64,000 bases of DNA from Bacteroidetes bacterium UBA6183. Its GTDB lineage: Bacteria > Bacteroidota > Bacteroidia > UKL13-3. The DNA is taken from assembly GCA_002422865.1 (NCBI GenBank), contig DITN01000065.1:29339-93338 (forward strand). The letters are read 5' to 3'. The translations under genes were made by a program, and so were the position numbers. This document shows positions 36,867 to 44,397 of the stretch, piece by piece. Position 1 is the stretch's first letter, and the number at the start of each line of letters is the position of its first letter. The notes below the pieces were generated by a model, which worked only from the letters and a program-made list of their open reading frames with translations, did no database searches and was not told the origin of the DNA.

Positions 36867-37577
36867 TTATTTCAGTTGTCTTTTAAATTGTAATTTAATG
36901 TCGTCATAAATAAGCCCTATGAGCAGCAAAAGCCCTGCAAATACTAATACATAAAGGTTAATTGTCGAATAGAAAATTCCGCCAATAAGTCCACCTAAAA
37001 AGAAAAAGCTTATAATTGTTAAACGCAATTTTATAGATGAATAGAGTTTGTCTTTTTGTTCCTTCAACTTATAAAAGAATAGTTGAGATAGTTCAATTCC
37101 TAAGTCTGTAAAAAGTCCTGTCAAATGTGTTGTCCTTACAGTTGCATTTGAAATTGTTGTTACCAATGAATTTTGTAAGCCCATCGCAAAAAGTAAGGAG
37201 TATGCTAAAATATTCGGTGCTTTTGAAATCATTTCTTGTCCAAATATTGCAACCGATATTAAAATCAAACTTTCTGCAACAACTGGAATGCGATAAATTA
37301 GCCTGTCGTTTATTTTAGAGGTAAGTTCAATAGAAAAGCTCGAAAAGAACGAACCCAAAAAGAAAAACAAGATGTAAAGAAAGTAGTTTAGTCCTTCCAC
37401 AAAATTTTGTTTAAAAACTTCGTCCACAAAAAAGGCAAAATGTCCTGTAACGTTTGTTGTCAATTTTTGAACTGCCATAAATCCAGCAACATTTACAACA
37501 CCAGCAACAAAAGACAACAAAGAAGCAATTCTCAAATTGTGGGTTAATGTTCTTGCTTTTCCTTTGTGTCTAAACAT
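36867..37577 (-). CDS. DUF1275 (YoaK) family membrane protein
   Basis: A 236-residue protein with about six membrane helices. DUF1275 features: FVAGVVNVAGFMAVQKLTTNVTGH at the N-terminus, FAMGLQNSLVTTISNATVRTTHLTG in the middle and GLFTDLGIEL. Length fits the family. Function unknown; sometimes proposed as a transporter. Its neighbours on the same strand are the broken gene and fragment downstream. Confidence 0.9.
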   Translation of the reverse strand: MFRHKGKARTLTHNLRIASLLSFVAGVVNVAGFMAVQKLTTNVTGHFAFFVDEVFKQNFVEGLNYFLYILFFFLGSFFSSFSIELTSKINDRLIYRIPVVAESLILISVAIFGQEMISKAPNILAYSLLFAMGLQNSLVTTISNATVRTTHLTGLFTDLGIELSQLFFYKLKEQKDKLYSSIKLRLTIISFFFLGGLIGGIFYSTINLYVLVFAGLLLLIGLIYDDIKLQFKRQLK

Positions 37578-37868
37578 AATTTTTGGTCAATTTATTCGAG
37601 GTGTTCGGTTTTCTAGAATAGCAAATAACTTACTTGTCTATACCACTGATTTACTTGTTTATGGCACAATGTTTTTAACATGATAAACGAAAAGGTACAA
37701 AGAAAGGGATGTATATGGAAGTAGTTTTCATAGCAAATAGATTTAGGGTTTATAAAACTAAGTAAAACAATTAAAATGAAACGTGCAAGTGGGGAGTGGA
37801 AAAAGAGGTGGTCCACCTGTGCTAAAGCTTCAGTGGATGAGAGCGGTTGAGATTAAAATAACTAAACG
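37578..37868. other. Non-coding region
   Basis: About 290 bases between the DUF1275 start and the terminator of the ice-binding gene. It holds a 13-base palindrome AGGTGGTCCACCT at 37806-37818. No gene, tRNA or clear promoter seen. Confidence 0.5.
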
Positions 37869-37916
37869 AAAAAGGAGATTGCCTAATGTTAGACAACCTC
37901 CTTTTTATGGTAAGCG
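37869..37916 (-). terminator. Terminator of the ice-binding protein gene
   Basis: On minus: AAAAAGGAGGTTG / CAATCTCCTTTTT with an AT-rich loop, ending in T5. Confidence 0.82.
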
Positions 37917-37940
37917 CATTGTAAATGCGCTTATTGATGT

Positions 37941-38744
37941 TTATGGTTTTGTAATGATGTTGCTGTTTAACGTTACAGCAGCAATACGTGCAAACAAACG
38001 ACCTTCAACTGTAGCACCTGTGTTTAGTGAAATAGATTGATCGGCCATAATGGTTCCTTTAAAAACAGAAGTGGTTCCAAGTGTTGCAGAGGTACCTACT
38101 TGCCAAAAAATGTTTGAAGCCAAGGCTCCACCGCTTAAAATAACTTTACGTCCAGAGGTGGTATTTAAAGAAGATGCTATTTGAATAATAAACACCGCAT
38201 TGGTATCTCCTTTTGCATCAAACGTAAGGTCGCCTGAAGAAATTTCTAATGCACCGCTTGATTTATATAATCCGGGTGTAAGGGTTAGTCCACCAATATT
38301 TCCTGCAAGCAGCACCATACTTGTTGATGTACGTCCTGCTGCTTCATTATATGCAGTTGTTAAATCACTTTTGGCTGCTGTAAGTCCAACGGCATCAGTC
38401 ATAGATCCTGCGGGACCTGTAGCATCAACCGTATAAATATTTCCGGTAATTTCTGTACCACCAAATCCGGTAATTAAACTACCTGCTGCCGGGCTTAAAC
38501 CGATGTTTCCGGTAATGGCTGAAGTTGGTACGTTTGATATGAGTGAGCCTGCCAATACCACAAAATTGGAGGTGGAACGGATATTAATTTTAGGTTGTAT
38601 AACGGTTTGGTTAACAATTACATTAGTGTCTTGTTTAACCGGGTTTGTTTGATTGTCACTTTCCTCTTTTTTACAACTACTTGCCATAACCAATAAAGCC
38701 ATTGTAGTAATCGTCAGTAAATTCCTTATCATCATAAATTGCAT
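37941..38744 (-). CDS. Ice-binding protein (DUF3494) lipoprotein
   Basis: A 267-residue DUF3494 ice-binding protein, a right-handed beta-solenoid that adsorbs to ice and inhibits its growth or recrystallisation. Family features in order: NFVVLAGSLISN, GNIGLSPAAGS, LTPGLYKSSGAL, LTFDAKGDTNAVFIIQ, SNIFWQVGTSATLGT, FKGTIMA, GRLFARIAAVTLNSN. The signal ends ASSC (Cys24), followed by KKEES, which fits the K-(D/E)2 surface-export signal. So it is predicted to be displayed on the cell surface rather than secreted freely. It is a single-domain form; no adhesin repeats or T9SS domain. The AraC regulator at 38832 lies just upstream on the same strand. Confidence 0.92.
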   Translation of the reverse strand: MQFMMIRNLLTITTMALLVMASSCKKEESDNQTNPVKQDTNVIVNQTVIQPKINIRSTSNFVVLAGSLISNVPTSAITGNIGLSPAAGSLITGFGGTEITGNIYTVDATGPAGSMTDAVGLTAAKSDLTTAYNEAAGRTSTSMVLLAGNIGGLTLTPGLYKSSGALEISSGDLTFDAKGDTNAVFIIQIASSLNTTSGRKVILSGGALASNIFWQVGTSATLGTTSVFKGTIMADQSISLNTGATVEGRLFARIAAVTLNSNIITKP

Positions 38745-38831
38745 TTAAATTGTGAATAAATCTCCACCCCACAAAGGTGAACCATTTAAGTGGGGGAAGT
38801 ATTACACAAGCTGGCAATTAATTTACATCCA

Positions 38832-39416
38832 TCACAGATTTTCGAGATTTACAATGCGCTTTTTCTTCAATTGTTTGTAAAAGGAAGGGGTTAGTCCGGT
38901 TAATTTTTTAAACTGGTTTGATAGATGTGCCACGCTGCTGTATTGAAGCAGTTGAGAGATTTCGGTTAAATTAAGTTCATTATAAAGTATCAGTTCTTTT
39001 GCCATTTCTACCTTATGCATGATGATGTAGTTTTGCAAGGTGATTCCTTTTACTTCTGCAAACATGTTTGACAGGTAAGTGTAGTCGTATCCCATTTTTT
39101 CGCTAATGTGCGCAGAGTAGTTAGATTTAGGTAATTCTTCTGCATAATGAATCATCTCTACCACCACATTTTGTATACGTTCAATAATGATACTTCTTTT
39201 ATCATCTAATAACTCCAATCCTGATTTTTGTAAATTTACCTTAAGGAGTTCTCTTTGTTCACTGGTAATGTCTTCAAATATTTCGGCCACTCCTAAATCA
39301 ACCACCACATACCTTATGCCTAGCTTTTTTAGTTCTTGCATCACCATTAACTTACACCTAAGGCTAACCATGTATTTGATAAAAAGTTTAACTTTAACTT
39401 CGGGCACTACCAGCAT
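38832..39416 (-). CDS. AraC family transcriptional regulator
   Basis: A 194-residue regulator. The C-terminal 100 residues are an AraC double helix-turn-helix: ISEKMGYDYTYLSNMFAEVKG, LQNYIIMHKVEMAKELI, LTEISQLLQYSSVAHLSNQFKKLTGLTPSFYKQ. The N-terminal 85 residues (KCKL-like start and GIRYVVVDLGVAEI) form a small sensor-like domain as in short Bacteroidota AraC proteins; no cupin is present. It ends 87 bases before the ice-binding gene on the same strand and may control it and itself. Two inverted repeats lie in its upstream region. Confidence 0.88.
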   Translation of the reverse strand: MLVVPEVKVKLFIKYMVSLRCKLMVMQELKKLGIRYVVVDLGVAEIFEDITSEQRELLKVNLQKSGLELLDDKRSIIIERIQNVVVEMIHYAEELPKSNYSAHISEKMGYDYTYLSNMFAEVKGITLQNYIIMHKVEMAKELILYNELNLTEISQLLQYSSVAHLSNQFKKLTGLTPSFYKQLKKKRIVNLENL

Positions 39417-39467
39417 ATGTTTAAGTTTTAAAGGTTTTGTATAGCGGGTTTATTAGTTTTTAAATGG

Positions 39468-39494
39468 TGTTTACTTAGGTGGTAAAAGTAAACA
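39468..39494. promoter_or_regulatory. Inverted repeat 1 upstream of the AraC gene
   Basis: TGTTTACTT (39468-39476) and AAGTAAACA (39486-39494): perfect 9-base arms, 9-base spacer, 51 bases before the regulator ATG. Candidate operator. No T tract follows, so it is not a terminator. Confidence 0.5.
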
Positions 39495-39542
39495 AAAGGG
39501 CTTATGAAACCAATATGCCGATAACTATGCAATACCATACAA

Positions 39543-39563
39543 TTGGTAAGCAAAACTTACCAA
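39543..39563. promoter_or_regulatory. Inverted repeat 2 upstream of the AraC gene
   Basis: TTGGTAAG (39543-39550), CAAAA, CTTACCAA (39556-39563): perfect 8-base arms. It shares a TTAC core with repeat 1. The rest of 39417-39830 contains no convincing gene; a 65-codon frame there overlaps the next gene and has no family features. Confidence 0.45.
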
Positions 39564-39830
39564 GGTTTAAACCATGATTAACATTGATGTGAATTTGTGG
39601 TTAGATATTTCTTTAAAAGCCTTAATCGTATATTAGATATGGAACTTTTGACTGCTTTGAAGCTCAGTGCTTGGATTTATGTTTAGCAAAAAATCAACTC
39701 CCAAATTGTGCGATGAACCTTCATCCTTTTTTGTTTTTTGGGAGGCATGTTATAAACATTTTCGTGCCTGATGAAAACTTGTTGAAGCAAGAGTGCTTTT
39801 ATTGTCGAAATTGCGATAAAGCATCAAACT

Positions 39831-40787
39831 ATGGAATGGTTAAAAAATCTTATTACCCCAATTTCTGAAAGAGTCAGAAGTCCTTTTTATGGAACCTTTA
39901 TTATTTCTTGGCTAATTTGGAATTGGCAGGTTGTTTTTGTAGTTCTTTCAGGAGAAACAGAAATTAATGGTCTTCATACAATTGATTTTGTTAGCGCTAA
40001 AGTTAATCTATCAACAGTAATTGGTTTTCAGAATTGTATTATAGGTCCCTTGATTATGTCATTGATTTATCTGTATATAATTCCGACATTAGAAGTTCAC
40101 ATTTTTGAGTTTCTTGAAAAAATCAAGCATAAAAAATTGGAAAAAAAATACCTCATAGGGCGCAAGTATACAGTATCAGGAGATCGGCATGTAGATCTGT
40201 TATTGAGTTACAATTCGCAAAAGGATAGTCTTGCAAAACTAGAAAGTAGTCTTATTGAAAGAGAGGAAGAAATTATCAAACAAGAAAAAGTAACAAACCA
40301 AATTAAATCCGAGCTTAATGCAAAGAATAAGAAATATGGAGATATGATGGATAGAATTACTAATATGGAGAATATGCTTGATAAAATGGAACACGATAAA
40401 TTCCAGGTTGTTTTTAATGATACTTGGGTTTGTTTTTGGAGGGAATCAGGCAAGGGTTCCGAATGGTTGAGAGAGGAGTTTGTAATATCGGAGAATAATA
40501 AATATAACAGGAAAGAAAAAGAAAATGGGTTCACACAACTACATGAGCTTTTGTTATTGTCAAAAGGCCATGATAATGGTATAAGATTTATGAAAAGAGG
40601 ATTGGCTGATAATATAAATCAATTCAAAAAGGTTGTACTTAAGAAATCTGATGATGGGACATATTCAGGAACGGAGGAAGAGTACATTGGTAAAGGGACA
40701 ATTACCAAACGTTGTGATGTCAGGTATATGCCACTTGAAAAAAGTATTAACCAAGATTTAAGGTATTTTCAGGAAAACAAAGGATAG
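39831..40787 (+). CDS. Membrane-anchored coiled-coil protein of unknown function
   Basis: A 318-residue protein. It starts with the conserved-looking stretch LITPISERVRSPFYGTF, then a membrane helix (IISWLIWNWQVVFVVLS), a second helix near 75-95 (IIGPLIMSLIYLYIIPTLEVHIF), and basic residues (IKHKKLEKKYLIGRKY) on the presumed cytosolic side. Residues about 125-195 form a coiled coil. The C-terminal 120 residues are a compact soluble domain (VVFNDTWVCFWRESGKGSEW...RYMPLEKS). The SPF-(Y/F)G-TFI-x-SW opening is shared by several uncharacterised bacterial membrane proteins. No signal peptide. It stands alone in an accessory-looking stretch. Confidence 0.75.
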   Translation: MEWLKNLITPISERVRSPFYGTFIISWLIWNWQVVFVVLSGETEINGLHTIDFVSAKVNLSTVIGFQNCIIGPLIMSLIYLYIIPTLEVHIFEFLEKIKHKKLEKKYLIGRKYTVSGDRHVDLLLSYNSQKDSLAKLESSLIEREEEIIKQEKVTNQIKSELNAKNKKYGDMMDRITNMENMLDKMEHDKFQVVFNDTWVCFWRESGKGSEWLREEFVISENNKYNRKEKENGFTQLHELLLLSKGHDNGIRFMKRGLADNINQFKKVVLKKSDDGTYSGTEEEYIGKGTITKRCDVRYMPLEKSINQDLRYFQENKG

Positions 40788-40794
40788 TCCCAGA

Positions 40795-41325
40795 TTAACT
40801 CTCAATATTTCTCTTAATACTCGCCAATCCGTTATCTAAAGTAGTAGCTGTATTTTTGGTAACAAACGGAATCATGTAACGTTTAATGGGGTTGTTGCCC
40901 ACATCACCACTGTCTATCCAATGTAATTCGGTGGTATTGGCATCAATGGCTTTAAAGGTAAACACACCGGCTGCGGTTCTTTCGGCACGGTTTACACTTA
41001 ACATAAATTGTAAGCTGCTGTCTTTTTGGTAACCTATGGTTTCAAAATAACCTTGTCCTAATAATGCACCATAAAAATACTGACGGGCACCAATGCTGTC
41101 TTGGGTTTTGTTGTAAAAATAATACAAGGTGCTGTCTACACTTTTGTTCCATAAACTCCATTGCTCCCAGTTTTTATAGTTACTTAGGTAATCAAATGTT
41201 TGGCTTATTGGTTTATTAATTACAATGCTGCGCTCCACATAATAGGTGTGCGGAAAAAAGCGTGAACCCATTACAAACGCAAATACAGTAGCAAAAATGA
41301 TGAAGTATATTTTAAACAGTTTCAT
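40795..41325 (-). CDS. SRPBCC-family protein with membrane anchor
   Basis: A 176-residue protein with an N-terminal anchor (FKIYFIIFATVFAFVMGS) and an SRPBCC (polyketide cyclase-like) ligand-binding fold: YYVERSIVINKPISQTFDYLSNYKNWEQWSLW, then TAAGVFTFKAIDANTTELHWIDSGDVG. It is the last gene of the CPBP-DUF2007-cdsA operon, 8 bases after cdsA. Ligand unknown. Confidence 0.82.
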   Translation of the reverse strand: MKLFKIYFIIFATVFAFVMGSRFFPHTYYVERSIVINKPISQTFDYLSNYKNWEQWSLWNKSVDSTLYYFYNKTQDSIGARQYFYGALLGQGYFETIGYQKDSSLQFMLSVNRAERTAAGVFTFKAIDANTTELHWIDSGDVGNNPIKRYMIPFVTKNTATTLDNGLASIKRNIES

Positions 41326-41333
41326 AACAACAC

Positions 41334-42155
41334 TTAGTTAGTATACAGTAAATAAAAAAACACGGCAGGTATGGCCAAAAACAATCCGTCAAAACGATCT
41401 AACATACCACCATGTCCGGGTAAAATGGTGCCACTATCTTTAATGTGTAAATTACGTTTTAACAACGATTCAAATAAATCGCCAAAGGTGCCAAATATCA
41501 CCACCAATAAGGCAATTACCATCCAATCAAATGTGGTTACATCATCAAACCCTAATAAGTTAGAAATACCATACGCCACGGCTAAACTTAACACTGCACC
41601 ACCAATGCTGCCTTCCCAGGTTTTTTTAGGAGATATACGTTCAAATAATTTTGTTTTACCAAAGCTGCGTCCTGCTAAATAAGCACCGGTATCACTGGTC
41701 CATAACAATAAAAAGAAACCCATAGGTAACCCCGGGCTATAACTTAACGAGTTTAAGAAACCCATTTTAGCTAGCATTACAATAGGCATAGTTATGTATA
41801 ATAAACCCAATACCTGAAATGCTAAAGTAGAAAATTCGTTGTGGGTACGTTCAAACAATTTAATGATGAACATAAACATAAAAATAGGGATGAGGTTGTA
41901 GTACCAAGCCAAAGATAAATCGGCAGAAAATATCATGGCAAACATGATAAAAATAACACTGCCACTTATAATACCTAAGTACTTTTCAATCCAACGTTTA
42001 TCGGGCAATACCAATTCGTAAAACTCAAGCAAACACAAAAAGTTGATTACAAACAGCAATATAAAAAAGCTGAATTCGCTAAACATGGTTGCTGCCACAA
42101 CAGCCGAAACAAAAACAGCGCCCGTGATGCTGCGTTGTACAAAATTACTTTTCAT
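41334..42155 (-). CDS. cdsA: Phosphatidate cytidylyltransferase
   Basis: CdsA, 273 residues, makes CDP-diacylglycerol from phosphatidate and CTP in the inner membrane, the branch point of phospholipid synthesis. About seven to eight membrane helices. The C-terminal signature is present: SDTGAYLAGRSFGKTKLFERISPKKTWEGSIGG and KDSGTILPGHGGMLDRFDGL. The start overlaps the DUF2007 gene by 11 bases. The product feeds PssA, encoded at 48788. Confidence 0.96.
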   Translation of the reverse strand: MKSNFVQRSITGAVFVSAVVAATMFSEFSFFILLFVINFLCLLEFYELVLPDKRWIEKYLGIISGSVIFIMFAMIFSADLSLAWYYNLIPIFMFMFIIKLFERTHNEFSTLAFQVLGLLYITMPIVMLAKMGFLNSLSYSPGLPMGFFLLLWTSDTGAYLAGRSFGKTKLFERISPKKTWEGSIGGAVLSLAVAYGISNLLGFDDVTTFDWMVIALLVVIFGTFGDLFESLLKRNLHIKDSGTILPGHGGMLDRFDGLFLAIPAVFFYLLYTN

Positions 42156-42360
42156 TGATTGGGTTGTTATTTATTAAGTGTAGTGCGGTAACTACATCAT
42201 TTGCGGGGCAATATATTTCAATTACTCCAAATGCCTGATAACTGCTGTCTCTTTTATTCATACTAACTGCTTTAATGCCGTTTTCTTCCAGCATTTGAAT
42301 AATGATTTCGGCCTCAATCGGGTTTCCGGTTTGGTATATTTTATTAAAATCACTCGCCAT
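42145..42360 (-). CDS. DUF2007-type small protein
   Basis: A 71-residue protein of the DUF2007 (GlnB-like, putative signal-transducing) group: IYQTGNPIEAEIIIQMLEENGIKAVSMN and VIEIYCPANDVVTALHLI. ATG 42360 was chosen; upstream codons lie inside the CPBP gene. It overlaps its neighbours on both sides (11 bases each), so translation is tightly coupled. Confidence 0.88.
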   Translation of the reverse strand: MASDFNKIYQTGNPIEAEIIIQMLEENGIKAVSMNKRDSSYQAFGVIEIYCPANDVVTALHLINNNPINEK

Positions 42361-43294
42361 TGTACCACACACGTTTAAAGGTAATGTTACGCAATATCCA
42401 TAATAAACCAATGGTTACCACCGCACTTCCGGCATTTATCATCCATGATTCAAACACGTAACCATCTTGCATAACAGTGGGTAAATTGTTTTTAATGGGG
42501 GTATAACTACTTACAACAGCAAAGGCATTGTTTACAAAATGCATAATAATGCTTATCCATAAGTTACCTGTAAACAGGTAGGCATAACCTAAGGCAGCCC
42601 CCAATATCATACGTGGTAAAAAGCCGTAAAACTGCCCGTGAAATGCACTAAACACAATGGCTATCATCCATACGGCAAAATGTTTTTTACCTGTTGTTAA
42701 ACGTACAAAATTTTGTAGCACCCCTCTAAATAAAAATTCCTCACCAATGGCTGGTAAAATGGCAATTACAAGGAGGTTAATCCATAAAACATCTAATGTA
42801 TCAGCTTGTATAAATGCTTGCGTAAACTTTGCAGCAAGCTCTTCGGCCGCTTTAAGTTCACGCTCTAATCCGGCCATTGATGCAGGTAATTTTAAAAAAC
42901 CATTTGCATAAACCAACCAACTTACAAAAGGCATAGCTGCGAGTACAATGGTGATAGAAAGTGCAATTTCGCTGAAAGTTATCCTACGGTTTAGTTTTAA
43001 AAACTCGGCCGGGGTTTGGTGCAAGGCTTTACAAAAATACCAAGCAGGATAAATAAATATACCTGCAGAAGTTAAGGCTTGAATGTATTTAAGCGCATTC
43101 AGGTTTGATGGAGCGGTGAAATCAGTAAGTAAACTTGGGTTTGCCAAATAATCAATTCCAAATATAGCCTTACTGGTGTAAACGGCTATGCTGTATGCAA
43201 ATCCTGCAAATACCAGCATCATGCCGGCCAAAATAAACATGCGCGTAATAAAAAACACAACGGGATGTTCCCAAAACAAATTCTTTTCAGTCAT
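42350..43294 (-). CDS. CPBP family intramembrane metalloprotease
   Basis: A 314-residue membrane protein of the CAAX protease/bacteriocin-processing family. The three motifs are visible: EEFLFRG (Glu185-Glu186, Arg190), SAFHGQFYGFLPR (His219) and WISIIMHFVNN (His252, Asn256). Eight membrane helices are likely. First gene of a four-gene operon with DUF2007, cdsA and the SRPBCC protein. Substrate unknown. Confidence 0.92.
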   Translation of the reverse strand: MTEKNLFWEHPVVFFITRMFILAGMMLVFAGFAYSIAVYTSKAIFGIDYLANPSLLTDFTAPSNLNALKYIQALTSAGIFIYPAWYFCKALHQTPAEFLKLNRRITFSEIALSITIVLAAMPFVSWLVYANGFLKLPASMAGLERELKAAEELAAKFTQAFIQADTLDVLWINLLVIAILPAIGEEFLFRGVLQNFVRLTTGKKHFAVWMIAIVFSAFHGQFYGFLPRMILGAALGYAYLFTGNLWISIIMHFVNNAFAVVSSYTPIKNNLPTVMQDGYVFESWMINAGSAVVTIGLLWILRNITFKRVWYNGE

Positions 43295-43299
43295 TTACC

Positions 43300-43307
43300 T
43301 ATTTTTG
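43300..43307 (+). promoter_or_regulatory. Bacteroidota -7 box (TATTTTTG) for dusB
   Basis: Match to TAnnTTTG, 16 bases before the dusB ATG, in the 29-base gap between divergent genes. No -33 element. Confidence 0.45.
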
Positions 43308-43323
43308 CGCTGCGAATATAACA

Positions 43324-44319
43324 ATGGTTAAGATAGGAAACATAGAATTGGGAGAATTCCCTTTATTACTTGCCCCCATGGAGGATGTGAGTGATCCGCC
43401 TTTTAGGGCAGTATGCAAAGATAAAGGGGCCGACCTGATGTATACCGAGTTTATCAGCAGTGAAGGATTGATACGTGATGCGATTAAAAGTCGCAAGAAG
43501 CTTGATATATTTGATTACGAGCGCCCTATTGGTATACAAATATTTGGCGGAGATGAAGAGTCGATGGAGTTAGCGGCCAAAATTGTAGATGCTACCAATC
43601 CGGATTTGTTAGACATTAACTTTGGCTGCCCGGTAAAAAAAGTGGTATGCAAAGGAGCCGGAGCGGGTATTTTAAAAGATTTACCTCAAATGGTAAAAAT
43701 TACGGATCGTGTGGTGAAATCAACCAAATTGCCGGTTACGGTTAAAACCCGTTTGGGTTGGGACGAAAACAGCAAGAACATTGAGGAGGTAGCCGAGCGT
43801 TTGTTTGATGTTGGTATCAAGGCATTATCAATTCATGGTCGTACACGCGCACAATTATACAAAGGTGAAGCTGATTGGACGTTGATTGCCAAAGTAAAAA
43901 ATAACCCGCGTATACAAATTCCTATTTTTGGCAATGGCGATATTGATTCGGCACAAAAGGCTTTGGAATACCGCAACAAATATGGGGTTGATGGCATTAT
44001 GATTGGTAGAGCGGCCATTGGTTACCCATGGATATTTAATGAAATTAAACATTACATGGCTACCGGACAATTGTTGGCAGCACCAACAATTACCGAGCGT
44101 GTAGATGTGGTGCGTAAACATTTGGATTTTAGTGTACAATGGAAAGGCCCAGTTGCCGGAATTTTTGAAATGCGCACACATTACAGCCAGTATTTTAAAG
44201 GTATTCCTAATTTTAAAGAGTACAGAACAAAATTGGTGATGGCGCCAAACCACGAAAGCATTCACGAAATTTTAAATGAGGTAATTGCGAATTACCAAGG
44301 TTTGGAAATACCTGTTTAA
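43324..44319 (+). CDS. dusB: tRNA-dihydrouridine synthase (DusB type)
   Basis: A 331-residue FMN enzyme that reduces uridines of the tRNA D-loop. Motifs: LLAPMEDVSDPPFR, the catalytic-Cys region NFGCPVKKVVCKGAGAGIL, IHGRTRAQLYKG, and FGNGDIDSAQKA / IMIGRAAIGYPWIF for FMN phosphate binding. Complete length. Divergent from the CPBP gene and closed by a bidirectional terminator. Confidence 0.95.
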   Translation: MVKIGNIELGEFPLLLAPMEDVSDPPFRAVCKDKGADLMYTEFISSEGLIRDAIKSRKKLDIFDYERPIGIQIFGGDEESMELAAKIVDATNPDLLDINFGCPVKKVVCKGAGAGILKDLPQMVKITDRVVKSTKLPVTVKTRLGWDENSKNIEEVAERLFDVGIKALSIHGRTRAQLYKGEADWTLIAKVKNNPRIQIPIFGNGDIDSAQKALEYRNKYGVDGIMIGRAAIGYPWIFNEIKHYMATGQLLAAPTITERVDVVRKHLDFSVQWKGPVAGIFEMRTHYSQYFKGIPNFKEYRTKLVMAPNHESIHEILNEVIANYQGLEIPV

Positions 44320-44336
44320 TACCTGAGGTAATAAGT

Positions 44337-44377
44337 AAAAAAGGCGGCACTCCACAAATGGAGTGCCGCCTTTTTTG
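44337..44377. terminator. Bidirectional terminator
   Basis: Perfect long stem AAAAAGGCGGCACTCCA / TGGAGTGCCGCCTTTTT around CAAA. It serves dusB on plus and the S8 protease gene on minus. Confidence 0.95.
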
Positions 44378-44397
44378 TACCGCAAATCGGGTGCGGT

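Noticed and set aside
37783..38040. 85-codon plus-strand frame over the end of the ice-binding gene
   Set aside because: It runs antisense through the terminator hairpin and the conserved C-terminus of the ice-binding protein; it is a shadow frame.
39468..39494. Transcription terminator
   Set aside because: The arms are AT-rich and no T run follows on either strand; an operator is more likely.
39671..39868. 65-codon open frame before the coiled-coil protein
   Set aside because: It overlaps the better-supported start at 39831 and shows no family, signal or ribosome-binding features.
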